This document shows, piece by piece, positions 8,279 through 19,798 of a stretch of 64,000 nucleotides of DNA. The notes under the pieces are model-generated. The model made no database searches. It was not told the DNA's origin and saw only the letters and a list, made by a program, of their open reading frames with translations. Source of the stretch: Bacteroidota bacterium (GTDB lineage: Bacteria > Bacteroidota > Bacteroidia > Cytophagales > Cyclobacteriaceae); NCBI GenBank assembly GCA_023428695.1, contig JAEYWY010000017.1, forward strand, positions 248,001 through 312,000. Direction: 5' to 3'. Made by a program: the position numbers and the translations under genes. How positions within the stretch are numbered: position 1 is the first letter of the stretch; every line of letters begins with the position of its first letter.

Positions 8279-9862
8279 TCAGTCCTTGAATTCCGAAGTG
8301 AAGTGGAACGATATCTCAGGAAAATTATCCTGAACCATTTGGAGCCATGCGCGCGATTCAGCCATGAAGACAAGTTTGTTGTCTTTGTCACGCGCGATGT
8401 GACGTTGCTTTGAATCAATAAATTCCTGGAGCTTACGGGGATCCTTACTGCTGATCCAACAGGCCTTGTATATATTCTGAGGTACAAACTGGACCGTGGC
8501 ATTGTACTCGTTCTTGAGACGAAACTGAATCACCTCAAACTGGAGCGCACCCACAACGCCTACAACCTTCTTCTTGCCTAACTCATACGTAAACAACTGC
8601 GCGACGCCTTCTTCCATGAGCTGCAAAAGTCCTTTCTCGAGTTGTTTCGTCTTCATGGCGTCGAGATTAACGACTTCCTTAAAAATCTCGGGCGAAAAAC
8701 TTGGAATACCTGTGTACGTCACCTTCTCCCCTTCTGTGAGCGTGTCACCGATTTTGAGGTTACCGGTATCGTAAATACCGACAATGTCTCCCGGCCAGGC
8801 TTCATCAACCGTTTCGCGGTCCTGTGCCATAAACGCCGTAGCATTTGAAAAACGGATACTCTTGTCCTGGCGCACGTGAAAGTAGTTGTTTCCGCGTTCG
8901 AACTTGCCTGAGCATATCCGTACGAAAGCAATACGGTTTCTGTGTTTAGGATCCATGTTTGCGTGTATCTTGAACACAAATCCAGAAAACTTGTCTTCAT
9001 CGGGTTGTATTGTCCGCACATTCGTTTCGCGCGGTATGGGCGTCGGAGCTATCGTGATGAATGTGTCAAGCAATTCCTTCACACCGAAATTATTCACAGC
9101 GCTGCCAAAGAAAACGGGAGCGACTTCACCCTTGAGATAATCCTCCACCGAAAACCCGGGATAAACACCCTCGATCAGTTCAACATCAGCACGCAACTGC
9201 TTTGCATTCGTCTCGCCAACATAGTCCTCGAGGACCGGATCATTTATGTCGCGGATTTCAATACCTTCTTCGACAGTCGTTTTACTCGGTGTGAACAGGT
9301 GCAGGCTTTTTTGGTAGAGACTATAAACACCCTTGAACGTTTTGCCCATACTGATCGGCCAGCTGAGCGGACGAACGCGAATATTCAGTTTCTCTTCAAT
9401 CTCATCAAGCAGATCGAATGGGTCGCGGCCTTCCCGGTCCAGCTTATTGATGAAACAAATCACCGGTGTGTTTCGCATCCGGCAGACCTCCATAAGCTTT
9501 TCCGTCTGAATCTCAACTCCTTTAACACAGTCAATAACCATGATTACACTGTCGACGGCTGTAAGTGTGCGGTACGTATCTTCAGCAAAATCCTGGTGAC
9601 CCGGCGTATCGAGAAGGTTGATCTTAACGTCTTTATAGTTAAACCCCATGACCGAGGTAGCAACCGATATACCCCTTTGCTTCTCGATTTCCATCCAGTC
9701 CGATCTTGCGTGATCCTTGATCTTGCTCGATTTGACCGCTCCTGCTTTTTGGATGGCGCCCCCGAACAGAAGCAGTTTCTCAGTCAGCGTGGTTTTACCC
9801 GCATCGGGGTGACTGATGATTCCGAAGGTTCGTCTTTTTTCTATCTCCTTTTCGAGCGTCAT
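8279..9862 (-). CDS. prfC: Peptide chain release factor 3
   Basis: A 527-residue translational GTPase that removes RF1/RF2 from the ribosome after termination. G1 is SHPDAGKTT (17-25), the switch/G2 region contains EKQRGISVATSV, G3 is DTPGHQDF and G4 is NKLDRE. The C-terminal RF3 domain (QFEVIQFRLKNEYNATVQF) separates it from EF-G and from LepA/TypA. Length and start match the family. A -7 element lies 34 nt upstream of the ATG. Divergent from the aldo/keto reductase gene. Confidence 0.97.
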   Translation of the reverse strand: MTLEKEIEKRRTFGIISHPDAGKTTLTEKLLLFGGAIQKAGAVKSSKIKDHARSDWMEIEKQRGISVATSVMGFNYKDVKINLLDTPGHQDFAEDTYRTLTAVDSVIMVIDCVKGVEIQTEKLMEVCRMRNTPVICFINKLDREGRDPFDLLDEIEEKLNIRVRPLSWPISMGKTFKGVYSLYQKSLHLFTPSKTTVEEGIEIRDINDPVLEDYVGETNAKQLRADVELIEGVYPGFSVEDYLKGEVAPVFFGSAVNNFGVKELLDTFITIAPTPIPRETNVRTIQPDEDKFSGFVFKIHANMDPKHRNRIAFVRICSGKFERGNNYFHVRQDKSIRFSNATAFMAQDRETVDEAWPGDIVGIYDTGNLKIGDTLTEGEKVTYTGIPSFSPEIFKEVVNLDAMKTKQLEKGLLQLMEEGVAQLFTYELGKKKVVGVVGALQFEVIQFRLKNEYNATVQFVPQNIYKACWISSKDPRKLQEFIDSKQRHIARDKDNKLVFMAESRAWLQMVQDNFPEISFHFTSEFKD

Positions 9863-9896
9863 AGGAAATTCGTTTCGCGGTCTGTTAATTGAGCCG

Positions 9897-9904
9897 CAAA
9901 ACTA
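9897..9904 (-). promoter_or_regulatory. Putative -7 element for prfC
   Basis: Reverse-strand TAGTTTTG matches TAnnTTTG, 34 nt before the prfC ATG. No TTTG is found at the proper -33 distance, so only half of the promoter is supported. Confidence 0.5.
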
Positions 9905-10010
9905 GCAAAACCTGTTAAAACAGCAGGCTCACCGACTGGTGTTACCGCTGATATAGTATAATTTCAGGCCAGTTTGAATAAACAGGGCACGTTCTCAAAA
10001 CAATCAAGTC

Positions 10011-10982
10011 ATGGAATACAGAAGATTCGGAAGAACCAATTGGGACGTAGGTGAAATCGGATATGGCATGTGGGGTCTCGCCGGCTGGACCGGTTCGGAG
10101 CGCCAGGAAGTCAATGAATCCCTGGATCGCGCCGTGTCGCTCGGGTGCAACTTCTTCGATACAGCCTGGGCCTATGCTGCGGGACTGAGCGAACAAATTC
10201 TAGGGAACCTCATGAAGCGGCACCCCGGCAAAATCTTTCATTATGGGACGAAGATCCCGCCAAAGAATCTTAAATGGCCGTCGCGTCGCGAGTATGCGCT
10301 TGAGGATGTTTTTCCTGCGGATCACATCATTGAATACACCGAAAAAAGCTTGAAGAACCTCGGCGTCGAGACCATTGCATTGCAGCAGTTTCACGTGTGG
10401 GAAGATGCGTGGGCAAATCGCGATGAATGGAAAGAAGCTATAATCAAACTTAAACAGCAAGGCAAGGTCCGGCATTTTGGCATCAGTGTGAACCGGTGGG
10501 AGCCCGACAACGTACTGGATACACTCCAAACAGGACTCATCGATTCCGTTCAGGTGATTTACAACATCTTCGATCAGGCCCCGGAAGACAAGTTATTCCC
10601 CTTGTGCAGAAAACTTGACATTGGCGTGATCGCCCGGGTTCCCTTTGATGAAGGGACGTTGACGGGTACGCTCACCAAAGCCACGGTCTTTCCTAAGGAT
10701 GACTGGCGGTCGACTTATTTTGTTCCGGAAAACCTGAACGCAAGCGTTGATCACGCCGAGGCACTTCGGCCACTTATTCCAGGCGGACTGACGATGCCGG
10801 AACTCGCACTTCGTTTCATACTCTCGAATCCGGATGTTCATACAGTGATTCCGGGCATGCGCAAACTCAGGCATGTTGAACACAACATTGCGTGCAGTGA
10901 CGGAAGAAGGCTTCACAAGAATTTGCTGGAGAAGCTGAAGGAGCATCGATGGGACCGCACGCCGACCTCGTGGTCGCAATAG
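10011..10982 (+). CDS. Aldo/keto reductase
   Basis: A 323-residue (beta/alpha)8 NADPH-dependent oxidoreductase. Conserved features are FDTAWAYAAGLSE (the Asp and Tyr of the catalytic tetrad), GTKIPP (the Lys), QFHVWED (the His) and the C-terminal coenzyme region AL...PGMRKLRHVEHN. It begins MEYRRFGRTNWDVGEIGYGMWGLAGW, typical of the YajO/general stress 69 branch. The substrate is unknown. It stands alone between prfC (divergent) and dnaK (189 bp downstream). Confidence 0.93.
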   Translation: MEYRRFGRTNWDVGEIGYGMWGLAGWTGSERQEVNESLDRAVSLGCNFFDTAWAYAAGLSEQILGNLMKRHPGKIFHYGTKIPPKNLKWPSRREYALEDVFPADHIIEYTEKSLKNLGVETIALQQFHVWEDAWANRDEWKEAIIKLKQQGKVRHFGISVNRWEPDNVLDTLQTGLIDSVQVIYNIFDQAPEDKLFPLCRKLDIGVIARVPFDEGTLTGTLTKATVFPKDDWRSTYFVPENLNASVDHAEALRPLIPGGLTMPELALRFILSNPDVHTVIPGMRKLRHVEHNIACSDGRRLHKNLLEKLKEHRWDRTPTSWSQ

Positions 10983-11111
10983 CGACAGATCCGCAAGCGC
11001 CGGGGAGGCGGTTTTGGATCGGACGAGAACAGGTTTGGTGACGGGTAGGCGAGCTATGAAGCCGATGGCGCGAATTTTCTGTCAATATGTCACCATTTCG
11101 GGCCAAAACCG

Positions 11112-11130
11112 TGCTTGGCACAAGCATTGA
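11112..11130 (+). promoter_or_regulatory. Palindrome with sigma-54-like core upstream of dnaK
   Basis: TGCTTG-GCA-CAAGCA (11112-11126) is a perfect 6-bp inverted repeat. Overlapping it, TGGCAC at 11116-11121 and TTGA at 11127-11130 are spaced as in the sigma-54 -24/-12 element (TGGCAC-N5-TTGC), with the last C replaced by A. No TAnnTTTG element lies between 10983 and the dnaK ATG. It is either an operator or an alternative-sigma promoter; neither is shown. Confidence 0.4.
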
Positions 11131-11171
11131 AGAACGAGGGTAGCTTATAGGGAAAAAATATCAGAAACATC

Positions 11172-13082
<1,911 letters not shown>

Positions 13083-13106
13083 CCTTTTGACTTGTAGTAA
13101 TGCAGA

Positions 13107-13137
13107 GGGGCTCCTGTGAAAGAGCCCCTTCTTTTTT
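13107..13137 (+). terminator. Intrinsic terminator after dnaK
   Basis: GGGGCTC (13107-13113) pairs with GAGCCCC (13122-13128) around an 8-nt loop, followed by a T-rich tail. Confidence 0.9.
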
Positions 13138-13233
13138 GTGGCGTTTTAGTCGGACGACTCACTAACATTCCTTAGCAAAGGGCTTCAGATATTTTTAATC
13201 GATTGGTTCTCACTCTGATACTTTTTTGATCAC

Positions 13234-13241
13234 TATATTTG
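13234..13241 (+). promoter_or_regulatory. Putative -7 element for aspartokinase
   Basis: TATATTTG matches TAnnTTTG, 24 nt before the ATG at 13266. No clear -33 TTTG is found at the right spacing. Confidence 0.5.
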
Positions 13242-13265
13242 CCCGCCTTTGAAAATTGACTTGCT

Positions 13266-14588
13266 ATGATGGTATTAAAATTCGGCGGAACGTCGGTCGG
13301 GAAACCGGAGCGCATGAAAAAGATTGGTGAGCTTGTTACGAAAACGCCCGGCAAAAAGATCGTTGTGTTGTCCGCATTGTCCGGGACAACGAACACGCTT
13401 GTTTCCATCGGCGAACAATTACTTCTTGGCCAGCACGCAAAGGCCGAAGATGAAATAAGCGGGCTTGAAAAACACTATCTGGCTTTCGTTGCCGAGTTGT
13501 ATTCATCCGAGGCTTTCAAGGCAATCGGACAGGAAATTGTGAGCCGGTTTTTCATCTTCATCAGGTTACTCGCAGCCGGGCAATTCGATCAAAAGAGTTA
13601 CCGCGAGCTCCTGGCGCAGGGCGAACTCATTTCAACAGAGCTTTTTTACCAACATCTGCAGGAACGTAAAATCAACGCTCGTCTACTGCCCGCGCTGTAC
13701 TTCATGTCTATTGACGAAAACGAAGAACCGGAACTTGAAAAAATCGCTGCGCGTATCAAGCCGTTGATTACGTCGTTTACCAACGTCGAAATCATAATCA
13801 CCCAGGGATATATATGCAGAAACCATCGGAACGAGATTGATAATCTCAAGCGCGGCGGAAGCGATTACACGGCATCGTTGATCGGTGCCGCCGTCAAGGC
13901 AGAAGAAATCCAGATCTGGACCGACATCGACGGGATGCACAACAATGATCCACGCGTGGTAAAGAAGACTGTGCCTATCTCAGAACTCACGTTCGACGAG
14001 GCTTCCGAGCTCGCATACTTCGGTGCGAAGATCCTTCACCCATCGACGATTGTTCCTGCCCAGAAATACAACGTCCCGGTTAGACTAAAGAACACCATGG
14101 ATGAGTCGGCTCCGGGAACGATCATCACTGATAAACAAACAGAAGGTTCGTTCAAGGCAATTGCTGCAAAAGATGGCATCACGGCTATCAAGATCAAATC
14201 ATCGCGAATGCTGATGGCGTATGGCTTTCTGCGACGTGTCTTCGAAGTGTTCGAGAATCATCGGACTTCGATCGACATGATCACTACGTCGGAGGTAGCG
14301 GTGTCACTGACGATTGACAACAACACACACCTGCCCTCGATTGAAGAAGAACTCAGAAAGTTCGGCGTAATCGAAGTCGACAAGGATCAAACGATAATTT
14401 GTATCGTAGGAAACAAGATCACGCAAAAAGAGGGCGTCCTGAACGAGATATTTCAATCACTTGCCGATATCCCGGTAAGGATGGTGTCATGTGGCGGCAG
14501 CGCCAATAACGTCTCCGTACTTGTAGAAAGGAAATACAAGGAAAAAGCCCTTAACGACCTGAATGCCGGTCTTTTTGGCCTTGGCTAA
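13266..14588 (+). CDS. lysC: Aspartate kinase
   Basis: The first enzyme of the aspartate pathway (lysine, threonine, methionine), 440 residues, monofunctional. The kinase begins KFGGTSVG (4-11), with the substrate loop GGSDYTASLIGA and IWTDIDGMHNNDPR. Two ACT domains occupy about residues 300-440 (TSEVAVSLTIDNN, RMVSCGGSANNVSVLV), so feedback regulation is expected. No homoserine dehydrogenase fusion is present. The frame begins ATGATG, so the true start could be one codon later. The gene stands alone here, not in a lysine or threonine operon. Confidence 0.95.
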   Translation: MMVLKFGGTSVGKPERMKKIGELVTKTPGKKIVVLSALSGTTNTLVSIGEQLLLGQHAKAEDEISGLEKHYLAFVAELYSSEAFKAIGQEIVSRFFIFIRLLAAGQFDQKSYRELLAQGELISTELFYQHLQERKINARLLPALYFMSIDENEEPELEKIAARIKPLITSFTNVEIIITQGYICRNHRNEIDNLKRGGSDYTASLIGAAVKAEEIQIWTDIDGMHNNDPRVVKKTVPISELTFDEASELAYFGAKILHPSTIVPAQKYNVPVRLKNTMDESAPGTIITDKQTEGSFKAIAAKDGITAIKIKSSRMLMAYGFLRRVFEVFENHRTSIDMITTSEVAVSLTIDNNTHLPSIEEELRKFGVIEVDKDQTIICIVGNKITQKEGVLNEIFQSLADIPVRMVSCGGSANNVSVLVERKYKEKALNDLNAGLFGLG

Positions 14589-14710
14589 CTCCAGGCGCTC
14601 CGGAATTTTCGGCACGTTTTGCATTCGTCCTTTCCCGGCGGACAATTAACCTTTATATTGCGCCCGGCCAGTCCTCCGTTGGCGGGACGCAGTGCCATTT
14701 TTTGATTACC

Positions 14711-16090
14711 ATGGAGGTTCTGATAATCGTAATTTTTGTTCTCGGGTACCTTTGCATCGCCCTGGAACATCCAATCAAAATAAACAAGTCGGCAAGTGCA
14801 TTGGTAACAGGGGTTTTGTGCTGGACCTTGTTCGTCTTGTCAGATCCTACGTCCAATCTGTTGGAGTCCCACCACTATCAGGCCTTCATTGAGGGACTGA
14901 AGCGGAATGTTGCCGACTTTAGCGCTCTAAGCGGTGCCGAGATCCACGCGGAATACGTAATCGAATCGCTGGGCCACCATCTGAATGAGATTGCTCAGAT
15001 CCTGTTCTTTCTGATGGGCGCCATGACGATTGTTGAACTCGTCGATGCGCACCGCGGTTTCAAATTCGTAACAGATCGTATCAACACCGACAGCCCGGTG
15101 AAACTGCTTTGGATTGTTTGTATCGTTACATTCTTCCTTTCCTCCGTACTCGACAATCTTACGACGACTATCGTGATGGTGAGCCTCGTGCGGAAGTTGA
15201 TTCCCAATAAGGAGATGAGGCTCTTCTTCGCCGGTATGATCATCGTGGCTGCAAATGCAGGTGGTGCGTGGTCGCCTATCGGTGACGTTACAACGACCAT
15301 GCTATGGATAGGCGGACAGATTTCTGCCGCCGGCATCATCAAGGCGACGATAGTTCCCAGTGTTGTATGTATGCTGGTTCCGCTGATCTACCTGACTTTT
15401 ACATTGAAAGGAACGCTTGGCGAACGCCATGAAACAAGACCCGCAGGACATGAGGACGCGCAGGTCACCAGTGGCAACCTGATGCTTTTCCTCGGTGTGA
15501 CTGCCCTGGTCTCGGTCCCTGTTTTCAAAACACTGACTCATCTTCCACCCTACCTCGGAATGATGCTTGGTCTTGGCGTTCTGTGGATCGTCTCAGAACT
15601 CATAAATCCGGATCTTGACGAGAGCATTAAGAGGAACTATACCGCAGCGCATGCCCTTTCACGAATAGACATGCCCAGCGTGTTGTTCTTCCTCGGAATA
15701 TTACTTGCCGTGGGGTCGCTGCAGTCGATGGGTACGTTGGGAAGTTTCGCGAACTGGCTGAATCACACATTAGGTGACAACCGAATCATTATCACCCTTA
15801 TAGGCGTTCTTTCTTCCATCGTCGACAATGTGCCGCTCGTGGCCGCAAGCATGGGTATGTACAGTATTGAAACCTATCCCCAGGACCACCTGATCTGGGA
15901 GTACCTCGCGTATTGCGCCGGAACCGGAGGCAGCTTGCTCGTAATCGGCTCCGCTGCGGGTGTTGCAGCCATGGGGATGGAAAAAATCGACTTCATCTGG
16001 TATCTGAAACGCGTCAGCTTGTTGGCCATGATGGGCTACCTGGCCGGCGCCGGCACATATCTGCTTATTTCGGCCGCAATGCACGGTTAA
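14711..16090 (+). CDS. nhaD: Sodium:proton antiporter NhaD
   Basis: A 459-residue inner-membrane protein with about 11-12 helices of the ion-transporter superfamily. It has the paired NhaD/ArsB motifs SSVLDNLTTT and SSIVDNVPL, which lie in the two inverted halves and contain the conserved Asp-Asn. It exports Na+ or Li+ in exchange for protons. ATG 14711 is chosen; the frame also extends to TTG 14702, which is less likely. The region between lysC and this gene (14589-14710) shows no clear promoter or terminator. Confidence 0.92.
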   Translation: MEVLIIVIFVLGYLCIALEHPIKINKSASALVTGVLCWTLFVLSDPTSNLLESHHYQAFIEGLKRNVADFSALSGAEIHAEYVIESLGHHLNEIAQILFFLMGAMTIVELVDAHRGFKFVTDRINTDSPVKLLWIVCIVTFFLSSVLDNLTTTIVMVSLVRKLIPNKEMRLFFAGMIIVAANAGGAWSPIGDVTTTMLWIGGQISAAGIIKATIVPSVVCMLVPLIYLTFTLKGTLGERHETRPAGHEDAQVTSGNLMLFLGVTALVSVPVFKTLTHLPPYLGMMLGLGVLWIVSELINPDLDESIKRNYTAAHALSRIDMPSVLFFLGILLAVGSLQSMGTLGSFANWLNHTLGDNRIIITLIGVLSSIVDNVPLVAASMGMYSIETYPQDHLIWEYLAYCAGTGGSLLVIGSAAGVAAMGMEKIDFIWYLKRVSLLAMMGYLAGAGTYLLISAAMHG

Positions 16091-16163
16091 TTCAACTCAG
16101 GCGGAAGGAAGCCGCTTTGGCGTAACTTTCGGAAATATCTTGAAAAGGTATATCGTATACGGT

Positions 16164-16171
16164 TAATTTTG
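16164..16171 (+). promoter_or_regulatory. Putative -7 element for the CBS/CorC protein gene
   Basis: TAATTTTG matches TAnnTTTG, 20 nt before the ATG at 16192. A TTG 21 nt further upstream (16140-16142) may be a poor -33 element. Confidence 0.5.
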
Positions 16172-16191
16172 CCTTTCTTGGAGGTGCATTT

Positions 16192-17490
16192 ATGGCATTT
16201 GATATTTTTCTGACGCTGTTTTTGGTTTTTCTGAACGGATTTTTTGTTGCGGCGGAATTCGCCATCGTTAAGGTCCGGTCCTCCAAAATAGCCCTCCAGG
16301 CCGGTACAAATTCAAAAAAGGCCGCAGAGGTCATAATCGACAACCTTGACGGCTTTCTGGCAGCCACACAACTTGGAATAACGCTCGCAAGTCTTGGTCT
16401 CGGATGGGTCGGTGAGGGTGTTGTATCCGTACTGATCCTGAATCTCATGGAGGCAATTGACATTCCGGTTACTGAACAAATTGCCCATAAAATCGCGCTG
16501 CCGGTTGCCTTCATTACACTGACTATCCTCCACATCGTTTTTGGAGAACTTGCGCCAAAATCAATTGCAATCCGTTATCCGACGTCAACAACGCTTACCG
16601 TATCAATTCCCTTGCGGATCTTTTATTTCCTATTTAAGCCTTTCATTTCACTGCTGAATGGATTTGCGAACCTCATCCTCAAGATGTTTGGTATCAAACC
16701 CGTAAGCGAAGGTGAAATTCACTCCGAAGAAGAACTTCGACTCATTATCGCCGAAAGCGAGGAGGGCGGTGCCATCGAGAGCAGCGAAAGAGAATTGATT
16801 CAAAATGTTTTTGACTTTGATGACCGGATCGTCAAGCAGGTGATGGTGCCACGGATCAAGATTTCCGGTATGAACTATAACGCATCCCTTTCCGAAGCGA
16901 TTCAAATCATGCTGAAGGAAGGGTATTCACGCTATCCGTTGTTTGACAAAAGTCTTGACGAAATAAAAGGTATTGTCCATTCAAAGGACATCGTTCAGCA
17001 TTATATCAACAAGACAAACAATACGCTGCTTGAAATCGCCCATCCACCATACACCGTAACCGAAAATAAACCGATCGATCACCTTTTGCGCGAGTTTCAG
17101 AAAAAGAAGGTCCAGATGGCGGTCGTCATCAGCGAATATGGTGGTACTATCGGTATTGTTACCCTGGAAGATATCCTTGAAGAACTCGTGGGTGAAATTC
17201 AGGATGAACACGACCAGGAAGCGCAGATCGTGACGCAAAGCGGTGATACGTATCGCATCATCGCAACGTCATCCATACACGATATCAACAAATCGCTTGA
17301 TGTACCTCTGCCGGAGTCGGAAGATTACGAAACACTTGCGGGTCTCCTGCTGATGCTAAAATCATCGGACCTGAAGGAAACCGAAGAGTTCACGATTGAC
17401 AACTACGCGGTGAAGATCATCAAGATGAACCGCACACTCCCTGAGATTGTTGAACTCCGACTTCTGAACGAAATCAACGAAAAACCCTGA
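16192..17490 (+). CDS. CNNM/CorC-type membrane protein with DUF21, CBS pair and CorC_HlyC domains
   Basis: A 432-residue protein in the family once called hemolysin C; it is now linked to Mg2+ export or homeostasis. The N-terminal DUF21 membrane domain has three to four helices (residues 1-190, ending near KPVSEGEIHSEEELR). A CBS pair lies at about 205-330 (VPRIKISGMNYN, VTLEDILEELVGEIQDEHD) and a C-terminal CorC_HlyC domain at about 340-425. Its stop codon abuts the stop codon of the convergent dehydrogenase with no bases between. GldE and YfjD-type paralogs share this layout, so the exact subgroup is open. Confidence 0.92.
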   Translation: MAFDIFLTLFLVFLNGFFVAAEFAIVKVRSSKIALQAGTNSKKAAEVIIDNLDGFLAATQLGITLASLGLGWVGEGVVSVLILNLMEAIDIPVTEQIAHKIALPVAFITLTILHIVFGELAPKSIAIRYPTSTTLTVSIPLRIFYFLFKPFISLLNGFANLILKMFGIKPVSEGEIHSEEELRLIIAESEEGGAIESSERELIQNVFDFDDRIVKQVMVPRIKISGMNYNASLSEAIQIMLKEGYSRYPLFDKSLDEIKGIVHSKDIVQHYINKTNNTLLEIAHPPYTVTENKPIDHLLREFQKKKVQMAVVISEYGGTIGIVTLEDILEELVGEIQDEHDQEAQIVTQSGDTYRIIATSSIHDINKSLDVPLPESEDYETLAGLLLMLKSSDLKETEEFTIDNYAVKIIKMNRTLPEIVELRLLNEINEKP

Positions 17491-18720
17491 TCAGTCCACG
17501 AGTTGCTTCAGCGCAATCTCAAGTGATTTTTGTGCAATTCCCGTTCGTGCAGGATTCGCTTCATTGCTTTTGACAAGGGCTTTCCGAATAGTGTCTGAGA
17601 TATCGTGGAAGATTGCCTGATCATCCATACTCACTTCGCTTTCCATAAAATAGGCGAAGACCCTCGCCATCCCACAGTTGGCAATGAAATCCGGTATTAC
17701 CGAAAACTGTTGATCCGCAAAGAGGCCAATCGGTCCAAAGAATATTTCCGGGTCAGCGAAAGGAACATTTGCACCACAGGCGATGACCTCAAGTTTGGTA
17801 TTCAGCATCCGATCGACGTGGCTTCGCGTGATTAGTCGTGACGCCGCCGCGGGAATAAATATCTCGAAGTCAAGATCCCAAATCTTCTCATCTGCAATGT
17901 AAAACGGGATCAGATCAGGGGAGACAAGTTTGTTGTTGCGGCGGTTTAGCACCAATGTTTCAACTTCGGCCGGTGTAAATCCTTTTTGATTGATAAGGCC
18001 GCCATCGTGGGAGACTATTCCAACGATCTTTGCACCTGCTCGTGAAAGATAATATCCGGCAGCAGCCCCTACGTTGCCCCAGCCCTGTACGACAACACGT
18101 TTCCCTTCCAGTGATCCGCCCCAAAGGTCATAGTAATGCCTCACCGATTCAGCAACACCGTAACCTGTACAAAAGTCTGCTATACGATATTTGCGGTTGA
18201 GTGACGGTACGAACCGCTCGTCTTCGATCACTTTCACAACCCCCTGGCGCAACTGCCCGATACGGTTTACCTTCTGCGGTTCAGACGGCCTGAAATGTCC
18301 TGTAAAAACACCTTCCTGGGGATGCCATATTCCAACGTCTTCGGTAACAGGAATGACTTCGTGGATTTCGTCCACGTTGAGGTCCCCACCTGTGCCATAG
18401 TAGTATTTCAGAAGTGGCATCACAGCAGCGTACCATCTTTGCAGCACACCTTGTTTGCGGGGGTCTTCAGGATCGAAGTTAATTCCGGACTTGGCACCGC
18501 CTATAGGTGGACCCGATACCGTGAATTTTACTTCCATGGTTTTTGCCAGCGATTCAACCTCACGCTTGTCAAGGCCTTTGCGCATGCGTGTGCCGCCGCC
18601 GGACGCACCCCCGCGAAGTGAATTAATTACTACCCACCCCTCGGCCTCAGTTTCCTTGTCCTTCCATTCAAAGACGATCTCAGGTCTTTTGCTTTCGAAC
18701 TTCTCCAGTAGGTCTTTCAT
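17491..18720 (-). CDS. Glu/Leu/Phe/Val-type amino acid dehydrogenase
   Basis: A 409-residue oxidoreductase for reversible oxidative deamination of an amino acid. The substrate domain carries GGTRMRKGLDKREVESLA and the lysine motif GGAKSGINFDPEDP. The NAD(P) domain carries GWGNVGAAAGYYLS and the later NCGMARVFAYF. Substitutions around GGAKSG (GGGKGG in typical GDH) mean the substrate cannot be given. ATG 18720 is used, 1 nt after the anmK stop; a TTG start at 18738 would overlap anmK. The two genes form a leftward operon. Confidence 0.9.
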   Translation of the reverse strand: MKDLLEKFESKRPEIVFEWKDKETEAEGWVVINSLRGGASGGGTRMRKGLDKREVESLAKTMEVKFTVSGPPIGGAKSGINFDPEDPRKQGVLQRWYAAVMPLLKYYYGTGGDLNVDEIHEVIPVTEDVGIWHPQEGVFTGHFRPSEPQKVNRIGQLRQGVVKVIEDERFVPSLNRKYRIADFCTGYGVAESVRHYYDLWGGSLEGKRVVVQGWGNVGAAAGYYLSRAGAKIVGIVSHDGGLINQKGFTPAEVETLVLNRRNNKLVSPDLIPFYIADEKIWDLDFEIFIPAAASRLITRSHVDRMLNTKLEVIACGANVPFADPEIFFGPIGLFADQQFSVIPDFIANCGMARVFAYFMESEVSMDDQAIFHDISDTIRKALVKSNEANPARTGIAQKSLEIALKQLVD

Positions 18721-18721
18721 C

Positions 18722-19798
18722 TCAGCAATGTAATCCAATCATAACTCCACCGCTTGAATCGCGTTCTGCGCCAGTGACGCTTGCAAGGCAATTGTTTTTC
18801 CCTGCAAATCGCAGGACTCCCAAAAAGCCGAATACCAGTGCTTCCTTAAACTTGACGATATCATCATCCGGTACCACGATAGCAGTGCGGTCGCCGAGTT
18901 TGTCGAGCATGCGCGACAGTAAAAATGAATTGAATGCCCCTCCTCCTGTGCAGAGCATCGAATTCGCCTTTTGTTCAGAAACCGCGGCAACAATTTCCTC
19001 GGCCGTACTTTCGACGCACGTGGCCAGTTTATCTTCAACAGATATGTTTTGATCATCAAGCAAAGGCTTGATTGCTTCCTCAAATATCTCGCGTCCGAGT
19101 GACGGGCGTTTCTTTCGCAACGGTTTATATATCCGCCGGAGCGCGTCAAGCATTTGATTATTTATTATGCCCTTCGAAGCGGTTTCGCCCCGGTTATCGT
19201 AGGGTTTGCCTTTAAAATTCATCAGATAATTCAAACTCATGTTGCAGAAGCAGATATCAAATGCTTCTCTTTTCCTCCCTTTGGCCCGTGAAAGATTCGC
19301 AATTCCGCCAAGGTTCAGGCAGACATCATAGTCGTTGAAAAGCAGATGATCACCTATCGGAACCAGCGGTGCGCCCTGCCCGCCAAGGGCGACATCAAGC
19401 GAACGGAAATCAGCAATCACTGGTAATGCCGTCGCGGCGTGGATTGCACTTGGATCACCAAGCTGAAATGTAAAACCTCTGTGTGGCTGGTGAAACACAG
19501 TGTGTCCATGCGAGGCAATGAAGAGAGGTTTTGATAATCGATGACGCGAAATGAAGTCAGCAACCAATTGGCCGAGGAGTTTTCCGTAGGCGCAATGAAG
19601 GGAAACAAGTTCAGCAGCGTCAAGGATGTGAGCGTTAGCGAGTTTTTCACGCCACTTTGTGGAATAGGGGACAGTTTCCGCCTTTTTTATCGAGAATCTC
19701 CAGCCATTTTCGCGGAGCCGGAACTCCGAATATGCGAGGTCAAGACCATCAAGCGAAGTTCCTGACATGAGCCCAATTACATTAAACCTGTTCTTCAT
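18722..19798 (-). CDS. anmK: Anhydro-N-acetylmuramic acid kinase
   Basis: A 358-residue peptidoglycan-recycling enzyme that hydrolyses and phosphorylates 1,6-anhydro-MurNAc to MurNAc-6-phosphate. The ATP-binding N-terminus GLMSGTSLDGLD (9-20) is intact, as are ASHGHTVFHQP, GGQGAPLVPIGDHLLF and the C-terminal CTGGGAFN. The start codon is 44 bp from the coaX start on the other strand, so the two promoters must be very close or overlap. It is followed immediately by the dehydrogenase gene. Confidence 0.95.
   Translation of the reverse strand: MKNRFNVIGLMSGTSLDGLDLAYSEFRLRENGWRFSIKKAETVPYSTKWREKLANAHILDAAELVSLHCAYGKLLGQLVADFISRHRLSKPLFIASHGHTVFHQPHRGFTFQLGDPSAIHAATALPVIADFRSLDVALGGQGAPLVPIGDHLLFNDYDVCLNLGGIANLSRAKGRKREAFDICFCNMSLNYLMNFKGKPYDNRGETASKGIINNQMLDALRRIYKPLRKKRPSLGREIFEEAIKPLLDDQNISVEDKLATCVESTAEEIVAAVSEQKANSMLCTGGGAFNSFLLSRMLDKLGDRTAIVVPDDDIVKFKEALVFGFLGVLRFAGKNNCLASVTGAERDSSGGVMIGLHC

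Noticed and set aside
8942..9892. 316-codon open frame on the plus strand opposite prfC
   Set aside because: It lies entirely antisense to a well-supported RF3 gene; the product has no family pattern and high Arg/Phe/Leu content typical of shadow frames.
13083..13265. Lysine riboswitch in front of aspartokinase
   Set aside because: After the dnaK terminator only about 130 bp remain, and no conserved riboswitch core is visible.
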